A DNA stretch of 64,000 nt from Anthostomella pinea (GCA_963556695.1 CAUWAG010000003.1:2232001-2296000); one strand, 5' to 3'; numbered from the stretch's first letter, positions 51,667 through 63,193 are shown. The notes: generated by a model not told the origin, from the letters alone. Numbers and translations are program-made.

Positions 51667-52783
51667 CCTTGTATATACTTATTATCGTAAAAACTTTCGT
51701 TATTAGCTTAGTTGTTAATTTCTTTTAACTTTTTAAGATAATCAAATTAGGATCAAATTATATATTATTATATAAGCTTACTTATATATACTTACCTTAA
51801 TAAATCATGTTATCGCTTTTAAACTTTTCAACAATATTTTTATACGCTAAAAAGATATAAAAAAAATGCGTTAACTTTTTTTAATTATTTCTTGTTAACT
51901 AGTCTTCTTTTTCATATCTTTTAAGTGTTATTTTCTATATAGTAATAATAGAAAGAGTTAAAGGATTTTTTATTCTGGTTTTACTTCGTGTTTTTCTTAA
52001 AAAGGCTCTTCATTAAACAATATTATAAGAATTATCGCCTTGTATTATTTAAAAAAATCTTTTTTAACTTAAAAACTTATTAAAGGTATTTTCTTATAAC
52101 TATTAAAAGAAAATAATAAAACGACGTTTCACGCTAATTTAATAATTATTATTATATATTTCCATTAATGTTTCTTTACGTACATTTAACTTATATTTAA
52201 AGATATTTCCTAATTGCTTTTTCCCCACTTATTTTTTAAAATGATTAAGATTTAAGGTAACAAGAATTTACTTAACGGAAAGTTTAAGAGTGTAACTAAA
52301 ATGATAACATTTCTGTTTATTGAAACTAAGCTTAATATTAAAACTATATGTTATTATTCTCACATTATTTATATAATTTAAAATGAAATGATCAACTTTC
52401 TTAAAATATCGTGTTTTTTAATATATTTAGAAATAATGTTCCTGATATTTTCCCAAAAAAAAATTTAAACCTAGTATATCAATAATTAATTTATCAAGCT
52501 TATTATATTCGTTATAAAAAAACACGTAATTTCGTGTAATTTGTAATTGTTAATAGATGTTTACCATTTAATCGAAATATAAATAAAGCTAACCGCTTAT
52601 TGAAATATTTCTACCTGTTTTTTTAATACTTAAATATACGGCTTATATTTCGTACGTATTATATTGCTGCTAATATTAAACTTGACATTAATGAAGAATA
52701 TATTAAAATAGTTGAATATAACGTTTAGTTATAAAGATTTATTATTGTAAAGGAGAAATTTTATTTATTTACTTCAATAAACG
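51667..52783. other. AT-rich gene-free tract
   Basis: AT-rich, TpA-rich sequence without ORFs. Nothing else was recognised. Confidence 0.8.
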
Positions 52784-52940
52784 TGTCATAATCTGGTATA
52801 GGTAGCCCATGTGGTGAGTCCCGGAGCACAGACATAAGTACATGTACCACCATTGAATGTCAAGCTGCCACGCTTGATATTCGACATCCTTTTGGGAAGA
52901 ACAGCCGTGGCATGGTGGTTATGGTGAGCGTTCCGTCACA
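52784..52940 (-). repeat. Probable solo LTR
   Basis: A GC-moderate island of about 157 bp lies in AT-rich DNA. On the minus strand it begins TGTGACGGAACGC and ends ATTATGACA, giving TG...CA ends. The TGTGACGG start is shared with family F. No TSD was found. Confidence 0.5.
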
Positions 52941-53374
52941 AGAAGACGTTGAAACTACTTTTTATTAAATTTGTTTATAAAAGGAGCGGCTATTCATTTA
53001 TTTTTTGCTTTATTTGTATTTAAATTGTATTATTTTACGAAAGACAAATAGATTTTATTCCTATTAAAGGCCATTATTTTGAGGTTTTAATTAAGCTTCA
53101 AATAATGTTTCTTAAAAACGCTAATATTTTATAAGTAGCGTGTAAATATTTTAGACTATTAAATTCAATAAAAACTAGGTATATTTGCGGTTTTGTGACT
53201 TTGTTTTCAAAATACGCGTAGTAAACTTGTTTATAAGTTAAACCTTTTTAAAAACCATATTTAGAAAGTTACTAGCATATAAAAATATTTTTAATTTTTT
53301 TTAAAGCTTTTTACTTGAAAATGCCTTTTATAACTTTGACTAGTTTTTATTTTATGTATGGTTTATGACTAGAA
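52941..53374. other. AT-rich spacer
   Basis: AT-rich sequence between two LTR relics. No gene was seen. Confidence 0.75.
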
Positions 53375-53837
53375 TGTGGCGAGCCGTCTAATTTATAAGG
53401 CTAAAGGGTTCTATAAGGTTTATGTTCTGAGATAAGTCAGTATAAAGGACGATAGAAGTTTCTGTCAACTAAAAGACACTCAGATGCTGGGGCTTGGTCT
53501 GAACTGGGTTCACTGTGTAGTCGAAGCGTCAGGAGATTTCTTCCACCTTAGGGTTGGCTAAGATGCTTAGATTGATCACTGAGGTAGAGACTGTCTATCT
53601 ATCTAGCTGGGAAATATCCGTCCTTATATATCCAATCTCTCCCTTACTGATGGAGTAGGATCACCTTGTCCCAGAGTGATGCTCACTGGCTCACTCCCCG
53701 ATCCAGTGATCCCTCATGTGACCTTTGTTATGTAATCCGTAATACCCATTGTTCCGTTCCTGGCTTCTGATTCCATTAGTTCTTGCTGTACTCCCCTTGG
53801 CCCTCCAACAGGCCATGGTATTTATTGGTTCGTAACA
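53375..53837 (+). repeat. Solo LTR, family E, short copy
   Basis: It starts TGTGGCGAGCCGTCTAA and ends GGTTCGTAACA, 463 bp. It is a deletion derivative of the 23510-24174 copy: about 180-200 bp after gacgatag are missing. Family membership is clear. The flanks tagaa and ctaag do not form a TSD. Confidence 0.8.
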
Positions 53838-54534
53838 CTAAGCAAAAAGAATCACGATATCTTATTTAATTAATACGTATAGCTATATTTTAATATTGAA
53901 TAGTTAAGTAATAATTTATTAAAAACAAATTTAAATGTCTTGTTAACTAGTTGTTAATATGCGTCTATAAAATTTCGGTAATATACTACTCCCGTTTGGA
54001 TTAAAAGAGCCGTGTGATTAACCAAAAGCTTTTATTTAATCAAATTTAATCAAATTTAACTAATTAAATAATAACATTAATAAAATAAATAACAATAAAT
54101 CGTTTAATTTCAGAAAGCTTCTATTATTATCTATAAAAATATACCAAACTTATAAATAGTATTCCTACTTATAATAAAGAGTTACAAATCTTATATACGA
54201 TGGATTCACAAGGATAATTGTTAGTAGAAAGCCGAAAATAGATGAGGCAATTCAGCATCGTGAGGGCCAGATGTACAGGCATACTTATTGGACCTCAACT
54301 ACCTTCACAGTGTGTTTCCGTAGTTGCCTCTCCTTATTCAGGTTGATGTCTATGCCTACAGTGGAACCCGACAGCCTTGGTCGGGTTCCAGTTTGCTGGT
54401 ACAATGGTGTTCGGCGTCACCTAGCCCCCGCTAAATACCTCCTTCCCATCTGATCCTGACCATTTCTCTTCATAAGGTACCTAATTGTCACATCACGTTG
54501 ATCTAATAGTTGTAGAGTCCCTATCGTTGTCCAT
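53838..54534. other. AT-rich to GC-balanced transition
   Basis: AT-rich up to about 54200, then GC-balanced. It lies downstream of acyltransferase A. No gene was recognised. Confidence 0.6.
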
Positions 54535-55814
54535 CTATTCTACCTTCAATCCTTTCACCAACGCGCACTCCAATGTGGTCAACACATCGCGCATAAAGCT
54601 TTCTTCGTAAAAAGCCTCATTGTATACCAAGTGGAAGTAGATCTTGCCCCTGAAAGTCCAGAAGACCAAGTAAGTCTCCCGCGCCAGACACTCGATGCCC
54701 AAACTAATGTCCTTGACCTCCAGAACCATCTCATCCCCGTTGTCATTCCGTTGAAGTGGGGCGACCAGCTTCTCAGCATCATCTACGCTTGAGATGTCAA
54801 CCTCGCTCCTCACTGGCCCGGATGCTCCACCCCGCTTGATCATCCCTGGGGCCTAGGCGGCAAACTGCCTGCGAGCAATGAGGAAGTCGTCGTAGAGACC
54901 AGCCTTATAGAGCTCATTGTACTGCGATGCATGTTGGTCCCACGAGTCTCCAGCCTGTACCTTTGCCATGTAACTCCCCGAGTCCAAGGCCGAAGCGTAT
55001 CGAGCCGAGTTGAACGGCTCCTTCAGTTATGGTTGCAGAGAGAAGCGCATGATGCTTGTATAATGGTCGTTGGGATTGGATGACGAAGCCGCGTTCAGCA
55101 GATTCGCCGCTGCGAGGGAGGCATGAACTGCAGCTAATAGTGCGAGGCCACGGGTTTCGCAGGCAGCCATCACGGCTGTGGTCGTGGCTTCGGTCAGGCT
55201 TCGTCGGATGCCCCGTGCGCCGGTGGCAAGGTGTCTGGCTGTTGCAGCCTGGATCTCTGGTGTGGGATTCTCGGGAAGTCCGAGACCCTCCTCGATGCCA
55301 GGCGCGAGACGTGCGACCTCATCCCCCCAGGAGAGGGTGCTGGGGTCTTGATCGGACATGATGGCCTCGAAGCAGTTATTTAGCAGCTGCAAAGCTCCGA
55401 AGCCATCGGTTCGCCAATGCGCGGTGTGGAGAATGAGTTGTTGCTGTCCTTGGAGGAAGTATGCGGTCATGTAGGGTGATGGCTTGATGCTGGCGATCAA
55501 GTCCTCGGGGTTGCAGCTAGAGTCGGAGATGATATGCAGGGTCTCCTCGGTCCATCTCTCCAGGACTGCCGGATTCGGTACGATGTACTCCATGTAATCA
55601 CCATTTTCTGTTGATGCGATGCTTGGGTGTCGAAAGCGTAGCAGTTGCCATGCCCGGCGCATCTGCAATGATAGATCACCCAGGCCCGTTAATGCTGATA
55701 GGGTGAAGGACAGCGGCCGCTTGGATGTGCTCTGTCACCTAACCACTTGATCATACGCTCATTCTCGCCAATTGGTCTTCTACAGTGGCCTGGTGATCGT
55801 TCAAGCCAAGACAT
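54535..55814 (-). pseudogene. TRI3-like acyltransferase A
   Basis: The family acylates hydroxyls of secondary metabolites with acyl-CoA. ATG 55814 (MSWLERSPG) begins a conserved N-terminus (PIGENERMIKWLGDR). A one-base frameshift near 55710-55725 leads into the RPLSFTLSAL frame. The catalytic HxxxD motif reads HWRTDGFG. Two in-frame stops follow, TAA at 55027-55029 and TAG at 54853-54855. The frame is otherwise continuous to the C-terminal WTFRGKIYFHLVYNEAFYE block and the stop at 54535. Total length is about 425 codons, near the family norm. It is divergent from its paralogue B. Confidence 0.88.
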
Positions 55815-56164
55815 ACTGCTTCCTCGGAAGCTGCGCTCAAACGCTGCATACACTCAACAACGCTTCAAGTCACCCCGGCTGATGGTTTTATCAAGCTGAG
55901 ACATGCGCGGTTTCCCGAGGACACTGTGTTTGCTGACCATTCTGCGCTTATTGGCTATCTTGTGCTGGATTGTCCGGGCCGCCGCCTATGCTGCCTCGGA
56001 CTTTCACCCCGGAGTTGAAGGCCCGACACGCACCCATAGATCTAAAGCCCAACCGGAAGTTGGAAGGTGATAACCCGACGAGGGCTGGATAGCTTCGATG
56101 ATGTACTTATGTGAGTCAATTGCAGTAGCGTTATACGAGCTCTTGGGGCCAATTTCTCATCGCT
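55815..56164. promoter_or_regulatory. Divergent promoter region, acyltransferases A and B
   Basis: About 350 bp separate the two divergent starts (55814 minus, 56165 plus). It is GC-balanced with no ORF. It presumably held both promoters. No specific sites were recognised. Confidence 0.5.
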
Positions 56165-57689
56165 ATGGAGTGGTCCTTGACCTCACCGGGAGTGTGTGTA
56201 CTTGCAAGACTTGGGCGGCGTTGAGAAAATCTACCGCCAGGTCTCGCAAGCCTTCAAGCCGATCGGTCGTGAGCACTGGGGCCTCTATATCGTTTGCTCC
56301 TTTGAACTCGGCCCTTCGCTCTCTGGGAGGAACCCGTCGACAGCACTGCGCGATGCATGGAAGACATTGAGACAGGAGTTTCCGGCACTTGCTGTAAACC
56401 CTGATGCCTTGACGAAGAAGACCTACGCCGTGCCTAGCTCTGTGTCAGTGGATGAATGGGCCAACGAGACCTTCTTCGTTGAGAGCAGCGCAGATCCAGA
56501 CGACGTTGTAGCGTCCTATCCCTCCAGGGACACCCCAAGCTTATACTTCTTTCCTACCCGGTCGCAGATTCTTTTTCTTTGCTCTCACTGGCGCATTGAT
56601 GGCCTCGGAACCTGTATGCTCCTTGAACGGTTTTTCACGATCCTAGCGCAAGGACAACCAGCACCGAACTCGTGGACAGATGGCATACAGAGCATATCGC
56701 CAAGCCTGGAGGATGCAGCAGGGGCTCCAAGGACGGAGAATCCCGAGCTCGTGGAGTTCGCACAGGGATACATCGAGGACCACCACAGAAACGCCGTTCA
56801 CGCCGGTGGCTTGCCCTATGCCGGCGATACGACCACGCCGCCAGGCAGGGCGTCGTACAGCGCCATCACATTCGACCCCCAAGCACAGCAGCGCTGGTGA
56901 AGGCATGCAAGACGCGCGGCATCAGCGTCACTTCGGCTGTTCACGCAGCACTGGCGGAGGCCGCCTTCTCGCTGTCCCCAGACAAGGACTTGCAGAAATA
57001 CGCAGCGGTCATGTGTTGAATACACGGATGTTGATTGATGCTATTGATTGTTCTGCTCTGCGTGCAGAGATTGATCATCTGTCTTCTTGGTGGGTCAGAT
57101 GCCCTGTGCGTCTCTGCCCCACTGGAGATCTTCCGGTGTCTATCTCCGGCTCCCATTCAACATCATGTCAGTGAACATGCGCAGCTACCTGCCCCCGCCA
57201 TATAACGGCAAGGACCACGCGGTGCAGGTCTACGTCACAGGCGTGACTCCAGTGGTGGATCGCGACAGCACGCTCCAGCAGAAGACAGAACAACTCACGG
57301 CATACTACAAGGGCTGGTACAGCGAGCGGTTCGTCCAGGCCATGCGGGTCACGACGGACAAACACTTCAACGCGATGTTCAAGGGGCGCCGGGAGGGAGG
57401 CGCGCCTCCGAAGCCGCCGAGCAATGTCACGCTGAGCAGTATGGGGGTCGTGGAGAAGTACTTGGCCGGCGAGTGCGGCGGAGGCGCGGTAAAGGTGACA
57501 GACTTTCGCTTTGGGGTGAGCATGATGACGCGGCAGATGTTGCTGCATGTATGGACTTTTCAAGGGAGATTGTGTTTGTCGGTCAACTACAACGAGGCAT
57601 ATCAAGAAGCTTCGAGCGCTTGAGGGTTTCTGGAGTTCATTCGTCATGTCCTGCAGGAGGAATTGGGAACGTCCTTGGAGCTGAACTAG
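56165..57689 (+). pseudogene. TRI3-like acyltransferase B, split by an LTR
   Basis: Start ATG 56165 (MEWSLTSPG). Lesions in order: a frame change at the gtgtgtgta run near 56193-56200, where one more GT unit would keep the frame; a one-base shift near 56875-56890; a 149 bp LTR inserted at 57014-57162; and TGA at 57621-57623, after which the same frame continues to TAG 57687-57689. Conserved parts include GREHWGLYIV, the HxxxD motif HWRIDGLG, KACKTRGISVTSAVHAALAE and VWTFQGRLCLSVNYNEAY. It is a paralogue of the divergent gene A. Like A it belongs with metabolite-modifying enzymes, with substrate unknown. Confidence 0.9.
57014..57162 (+). mobile_element. Solo LTR, family D, internally deleted, inside acyltransferase B
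   Basis: It starts TGTTGAATACACGG, ends CCCATTCAACA, and is flanked by identical TCATG (57009-57013 and 57163-57167). Compared with 10882-11215 it lacks about 185 bp between two copies of ccctgtg, leaving one copy at the join. Reading the flanking exon across one TCATG keeps the acyltransferase frame. Confidence 0.95.
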
Positions 57690-58119
57690 GCGTGGTGTAT
57701 GGTGGTGTGATGTGGCATTGTCTCGTTTATCACTACACCAGTCTATTTGAGAGAAATCTGACTCATGTAAAGAAGCCACATTTCCAATACAGTACAGGGT
57801 GCGCACTGTCTACTTCATCTGACATGAATGCATCAGAAAGTGCAGCTATCGTGTAGTCGACGGTGTAACAACTGGTTCTTTTCGGTCCTTCTATCGGACA
57901 TGAGCGACGACATCGAGCCTCAGCACAGCTTTGGAATGCCGACAATCATCCAACCCCCGTGTGGGCAGCGCACACGCTATAAGGCATCTTCAAAGATCAT
58001 TCAGAGCATAAGCTGTAGATAAGACAAGTCTCGGGTGGCGGTACACTCAGGATCGTAGCGTGTTGGGAATGCTAAGTGCCAATGATGTGCATCATGCAAC
58101 ATGCCGAATCACCAACGTC
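57690..58119. other. Intergenic region
   Basis: It lies between the convergent ends of acyltransferase B and the FAD monooxygenase. No gene was recognised. Confidence 0.6.
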
Positions 58120-59563
58120 TCAATGCGCTGCTTGTACATTACCATTCTCCAGCCCGATGGAGAGCTTCGCCGAACCAATGGCGACATACCCGGCAGGGAA
58201 AAGATCCTGGTACCCTTCATTCAGCTCCCGCAACATGCCCTGGATATCAAAGTACCAAAGCTTGTGCGATCCAGCCGTGATTTCGCTGAGGCACTTGTAC
58301 CAGTCCGTCTTCGTATCAGGGTAGTTCCACTCGTAGATATCGCATGCCTTACGGCTGCTCTTCACCAACCATTGGCTGCGTGGCGGTCGCACCTTGTCGT
58401 AAACGCTGAATGAGCTTTCGATGATCGAGGCCACATCTGCCTCTGGGTGCTGGGATAAAGTCGCCGTGGCTTTCTCCAGCAGTGTGCGGGGTGCCAGGGC
58501 GTCCTCGACGCCGATGCCAGCACCCGCGCCGTCATGCGGCGACGAGGCGTGGGCCGCGTCCCCAGCTAGGCACACACGTCCTTGGACGAACGTGGGAGCT
58601 GGATGGTCGTACGTGTCGAATATCGCCCACTGGTCCATCTCATCAGGTAATAGTTCTACAAGGTTTGACACCGTCGGCCGCCAGCCCTTGAATGCGCGAG
58701 CCATGTCCTGTCGCGTAGCTGGCGCAGTCATGTTGCCCACGCCGCTCGGGTCTCCCAAAGGCCAGTCGGCCGGCTCGTCGACAAACGTCACGAAGTTGAG
58801 CACGGTGTGACCTGCAACAGGGAAATGCAGGACATGTGCACTAGGTCCCATGTGCATGTGCTGATTCCGCGCCTTGAATGAGCCCTCACACCGGCTCTGC
58901 GCGTTCCATGGGGATGAGTGCGCGGTAAGCGACCTTGTGACTAAAGTGTGGGTACGAGGCCCGGTTCTCAGCCCCCAGGCTGAGTCGTCGAACGTTCGAT
59001 TTGATCCCATCGCAGCCAATTACTACCGGTATATCAAAGAGTCAGATGATAGACGATCGACTATTCCAGTGGTGGTACGTACCAGCGTCTGCTTCAGCCG
59101 TGGTACCGTCGCGGAACTGCAAAAGCACCTTCTGCCCCGAGCCCGTGTCAACGTAGGATTCGAAGCGCTTGCCAAATTCGACTGCATGCGCAGGGATATG
59201 CTTGACAAGCTCGTCAAGTAGAGCGGCACGATGGCATCCCTGAAAGCCTTTATACCCTGAGTGCAGGAGGAACAGGAGCTTGTCGTCCGTCCCTTCGGGG
59301 TCTTCGGGGTCCCAGTGATACCCGTCGTGATACCGCCGGTAGTCATTCGGATTGTTCGCATCATCGCCGTTTGGCGTGGCTACCGCGTTAACGGCGTCGA
59401 CTATCGATAGATCTAGCAGTGCCATGCACTGGAGTGCGAAAGCCACCCCTGCCCCGATTTCGCGGAATGATCGTGCTTGGTCATAGATCTTGACGGATAT
59501 GTTGCGTTTCATGAGACCCATAACAGTGATTAGACCGATAATGCCACCGCCTATAACCGCCAC
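58120..59563 (-). pseudogene. FAD-dependent monooxygenase (salicylate-hydroxylase-like)
   Basis: The family hydroxylates aromatic or polyketide substrates using NAD(P)H and O2. The N-terminus has the Rossmann FAD motif VAVIGGGIIGL and the ARSFREIGAGVAF block. An intron (about 59015-59085) leads to [13 protein letters not shown]. The second FAD motif is GRVCLAGDAAHASSPHDGAGAG with the following ED. The C-terminus reaches 58120. No in-frame ATG precedes the FAD motif: the nearest ATG, near 59590, is in another frame, so the start appears damaged. A further frameshift lies at about 58890-58900. The remainder is well preserved, suggesting recent loss. It is convergent with acyltransferase B. Confidence 0.87.
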
Positions 59564-59909
59564 CTGAATACGGTATTGCTGCTGAGCTGCATGTTGGAAC
59601 TTTCAGAACCATGGAAGGAGGTTTGGTCGTGGTGATTGGTGCCTCGGATGGGGGGGAGTCGTCGTCGTTATGGCTTTGAACCCCTTATATGCCTTGTAAC
59701 TCTTCACAATGACGACCCATGCGGACTCTTCCACTTTCGATTGTCTCCTTTAGTCAGCTTGAATGAGACAAGTATACTTCCATGCTGTAAGCCCAGCGGG
59801 CTTCTCGGCGCCGGAGTTTTGTATCGGGATCATCCTTTTTGGCTCAGTTGATGCACGTTTCGGCGCTCCTGGGATTCGTACGAGCCATCGGCTTCGATGG
59901 TTGATTGAC
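59564..59909. other. Intergenic region
   Basis: It lies between the monooxygenase start and the methyltransferase end, both on the minus strand. No gene was recognised. Confidence 0.6.
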
Positions 59910-60728
59910 CTATTCCGAACACACTGGCATATATCTATTGTCCGGGTTCTTCTTGTCTTTCTCAACCCTCTCTTTCAGGTTGGCCAAGTAGCGCTCCTTT
60001 TCCTGCTCGGACAATTTCCGCATCACACCAGCATTGATAGTGGAGAGCAAGCCCTTCTAAACACCAGAATCCCAGTCTACTGGGGCCTATGGGATAACCG
60101 CCATGCTGGTGAGCGATACCTTGCTTGCGTCGAAGCCCGCCTTGATGAAGACGTCGCGAACCATCTCCTCGGACCACGGCTGCTGCGGGATGAGGTCTGC
60201 ACCATTGCTTCGTGTCTTCACGGCGGCATCTCTGACGACATTGTGCCATTCGTGGTATTTCCACACGGCCTTCACGGCGGTGCCGCCGGGGGCAAGGGTA
60301 CGGTAGATCTCAGATGCGAAACTGACCATATCCTGCTCTTCCCAGCCGCGCACGAATAGGAAGTTGGTGAATGAGTGTGTGAGTGTTCCGCTAGAGATGG
60401 CGTCCAACTTCTTCGCGTCCATGACGCGGGCGTCGACGGTCGGACCGTTCTTGGCAGCCAGCTCGACCATGGCGGGGGCGATATCTGTCGCAATGATCTT
60501 TGGCGCTGACTGGCCGCTGCCCTTGAATTGGGACAGGATGGCGCTGGTGACGACGCCTGGGCCGCATGCGTTGTCGTGGATGACTGATTCAGAGGTGACC
60601 GTAGGTGCAAGCGTGACAGTGGTCTTGGCGACGGCTGTCATAGCCGGGAGCTGCTCTTCGTAGCCCTGAGCTACCGCCGGAGCGGCAAAGCTGTTGGGGA
60701 TCTCACGCTTAACGGTCATGGTCGTCAT
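59910..60728 (-). pseudogene. Class I SAM-dependent methyltransferase, two nonsense codons
   Basis: From ATG 60728 (MTTMTVKREIPNSF), though an upstream in-frame start at 60773 is possible. SAM motif I reads IHDNACGPGVVTSAI, followed by IIATDIAPAMVELAAK and the GTAVKAVWKYHEW strand. TAG at 60087-60089 and a second TAG about ten codons later interrupt the frame. The same frame then continues with a family-like C-terminus (STINAGVMRKLSEQEKERY) to TAG 59910-59912. Both stops can come from CAG by C-to-T in CpA context. About 272 codons in total, normal for small fungal methyltransferases. The substrate is unknown. Confidence 0.87.
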
Positions 60729-61640
60729 GTTGATGGAAGTAGGTTTGTGCTGGGCTATGATCAAATATGCCACCCGGAAGTTTGACTGCCGAAACTCGTT
60801 TACTTGACGGTTTAGGACATTATATTTCTTGATGATGACCGTAACCTACTACCTCGCATTCTCGTAAACACGAGCACTGAAACAAACCACTTACACTACA
60901 CCGGCTGCACCAGACGGGGGAGACATTGCCATTCGTCGTCCCGTGGTGTCGGAGGAACATGCTGGCTCTACTCGTCGCTGGATGCATAGGCGACTCGGTG
61001 ATAAGACGGAGGTCTGTTAGACTCCGGTCGGTCCTCACTCCGCTTAGTGACTCCGGAAAAGGGGCTCCGTGCGGCGTCGAGTTGCAGACCTGCCTTGCAA
61101 ATCAAATGATGATTGAACCTCCGTTGACAGTGGCGATCACTTTCACTATATCCCAAATCGTATCTAGTGAAGATTGACCATTTTGCGCTCCTGAGACCGG
61201 CAGGGCGGGTTCATTGAACTGGTCTGCAAGTTCCGCAGGTCCTGAAGATTGAAAACTTGGCAATCAAAACGGTACATATGCCTGGTCGCGATCCGTCACC
61301 CACGCAGCAAGTATATTTTTTTTCCTTTGTGTCTAACCAGACGTACACCTAGTGTACCAGATCATTTCACCACGGGTTCACCTCTGTCAGCTTCACAGGT
61401 TGCCCCATGCGCAAGCAGGACCGCGTAAACAGGATCCTATGCTACTTGGGATGCGACAACACATTGTGCCAAGTCCGTAGGTCATGTACCGTCAGGCGAG
61501 CATGCCCGGAGCCGTTGGACATCGACGTCAATACCTGCATCGATACGGTCGGATCTCCACTAGACGTGATCTCGAAACGGACGTGTCAGCAGGAAGCTCG
61601 CCCAGGATCCATTGCAAACCAGAACGCCGCCCCAGTGGAC
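60729..61640. other. Intergenic region
   Basis: About 900 bp of GC-balanced DNA with short ORFs only. It includes the upstream region of the methyltransferase and the 3' side of the Pth11-like gene. Nothing was recognised. Confidence 0.55.
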
Positions 61641-63193
61641 TTAGCCCCTGCGAGGCTCCGTAGAAGATCCATTGTCAATCGAGGCAATCTCTGCATAATT
61701 CGACGCCTGGCTCGTGTGTCTGGGGTTCGAGCTATGTATTGACCGGACGAAGGATCGGAGATGCGTTGCGACCGGTCTAGGACGGACTGGCAACTCCCCT
61801 CTTGGGATGCCATTGGCGAATCGATATTCGTTCATCTGGCTGGTAACAGGGTTGCTTGGTGATTGTGTCCCACGTTGGAGACCCGGCGTGATGCGTCGCC
61901 TCAGAAATCCAAAGTGGTCTGAATGAATGACCCTCTTCAGCAAAACAAAGACTACGGGCAAGCAGCTGCATATGATGCCGATGTTGAGCTCCGCCGCACT
62001 AATGGGGAATCTATCAGACCCAGGCCCGAAGAGAACATAGTCTTGACGGTGCATGAAACGTACCGCAATGTGTAAATGGGGATCGAATCCCACGTGAAGT
62101 CATACGAGTTCAATTGCTTGAACCGGAACACCGTGCTCGTTGCCGATAATGCGCAAGCCCTGTGCTAGGTAAGTTCTCGGTTTAATGGCAATCAAGAGGC
62201 TTTGCACTTACAAAAGGCCGGTGAGAAAGATGCTTGCGATGCCAAATTTACGGCTTAGCGGAAGCCGTACTTTTAGGACCAAGCTCATGGGTATGAGTAG
62301 TACATAGAAATCTGATATGACGCTGAAGACTCCTTGCGCGGCGGAGAGATTGTAAACGGGCTGGGAGCAGTGGCTTTCTTTCAGTTTTGCCTCCCACTCT
62401 TCGGCATCAGGGACGGGCGTGGTCCGGTCGATCGGTACGCAGTCGATGATGTTCAACACAATCGTAATCACGTAGAAGAGCACTATGATGATGATCCCTG
62501 CCCATATCATCTTGGTCGCCCGCTCGACGGGACGGAAAATGCGAAGATAAAGTACGAGTAGCGCCGACTTGACAAACAGGGAGCTGATCGCGTAGAGGCA
62601 TATCGACGTAAGTGTGCCCTAGAAGCGCGTCAGGTACAGGGGGGCCGAAGGTATCACTGATTCTGGTGGCGGAGAAAGAGGCTACTACCTTGAGGAATTC
62701 GGCATTGAACTGGCTGAGGGGAACATCCCACTGATGCGGCCCAAGAGGATGACCAAGGACTATCACAATTCACAGAGAAGTGAGTATGAGAGAAAGGCAG
62801 GGATATCGTCAACATACGTGTCAATGTCACGCCAGAGTACGCGACAACAGAGGCCTACCGAATTTGATCAGATAAGTCAGGCCAATCGGAACAAGATGCT
62901 AACAGCAGCGACAATGCAGAGATCTTGACATTCAATCAGCATGCTTCTGCCACGAGGAGTGGGCGATCCTTACAGTCGTCTGCGCCAAGAGCGTGAAATA
63001 TTTTGACACGAGTGTAGGTCCGAGCCGCCAGGAAAAGCAGCATGAGTGGTAAAGTCACGCTTATCACTATTCTCGCAAGCTGCGCTCGCGACGTGGGATC
63101 AATGAAGTTGGGGGTCTCCCCTGGCGGAGGCTCCAAAGCCGGAATTTGAGACAGCACCAGCGCAATTGGAGTTTCTTCCGCAGGCGAGACCAT
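61641..63193 (-). pseudogene. Pth11-like rhodopsin-domain membrane protein, probably damaged
   Basis: Fungal seven-helix proteins of this family are suspected receptors or sensors. Exon 1 (63193-62974) has a luminal N-terminus and helix 1 (LPLMLLFLAARTYTRV), ending GADD. An intron 62924-62973 restores a DDYLCIVAAV continuation. Later blocks are PHQWDVPLSQFNAEFLK, SLFVKSALLVLYLRIFRP, IWAGIIIIVLFYVITIVL, FSVISDFYVLLIPMSLVLKV, QLNSYDFTWDSIPIYTLR and AAELNIGIICSCLPVVFVLLK, with a Ser-rich cytoplasmic tail to 61641. Most junctions have GT-AG introns. Between about 62770 and 62900 I cannot keep one frame without a shift, so I call it probably broken, at lower confidence than the neighbours. Confidence 0.7.

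Noticed and set aside
57168..57806. 212-residue minus-strand ORF
   Set aside because: It is antisense to acyltransferase B, whose motifs are clear on the plus strand.
61407..61742. 111-residue plus-strand ORF
   Set aside because: It overlaps the 3' end of the Pth11-like gene on the opposite strand and shows no recognisable domain.
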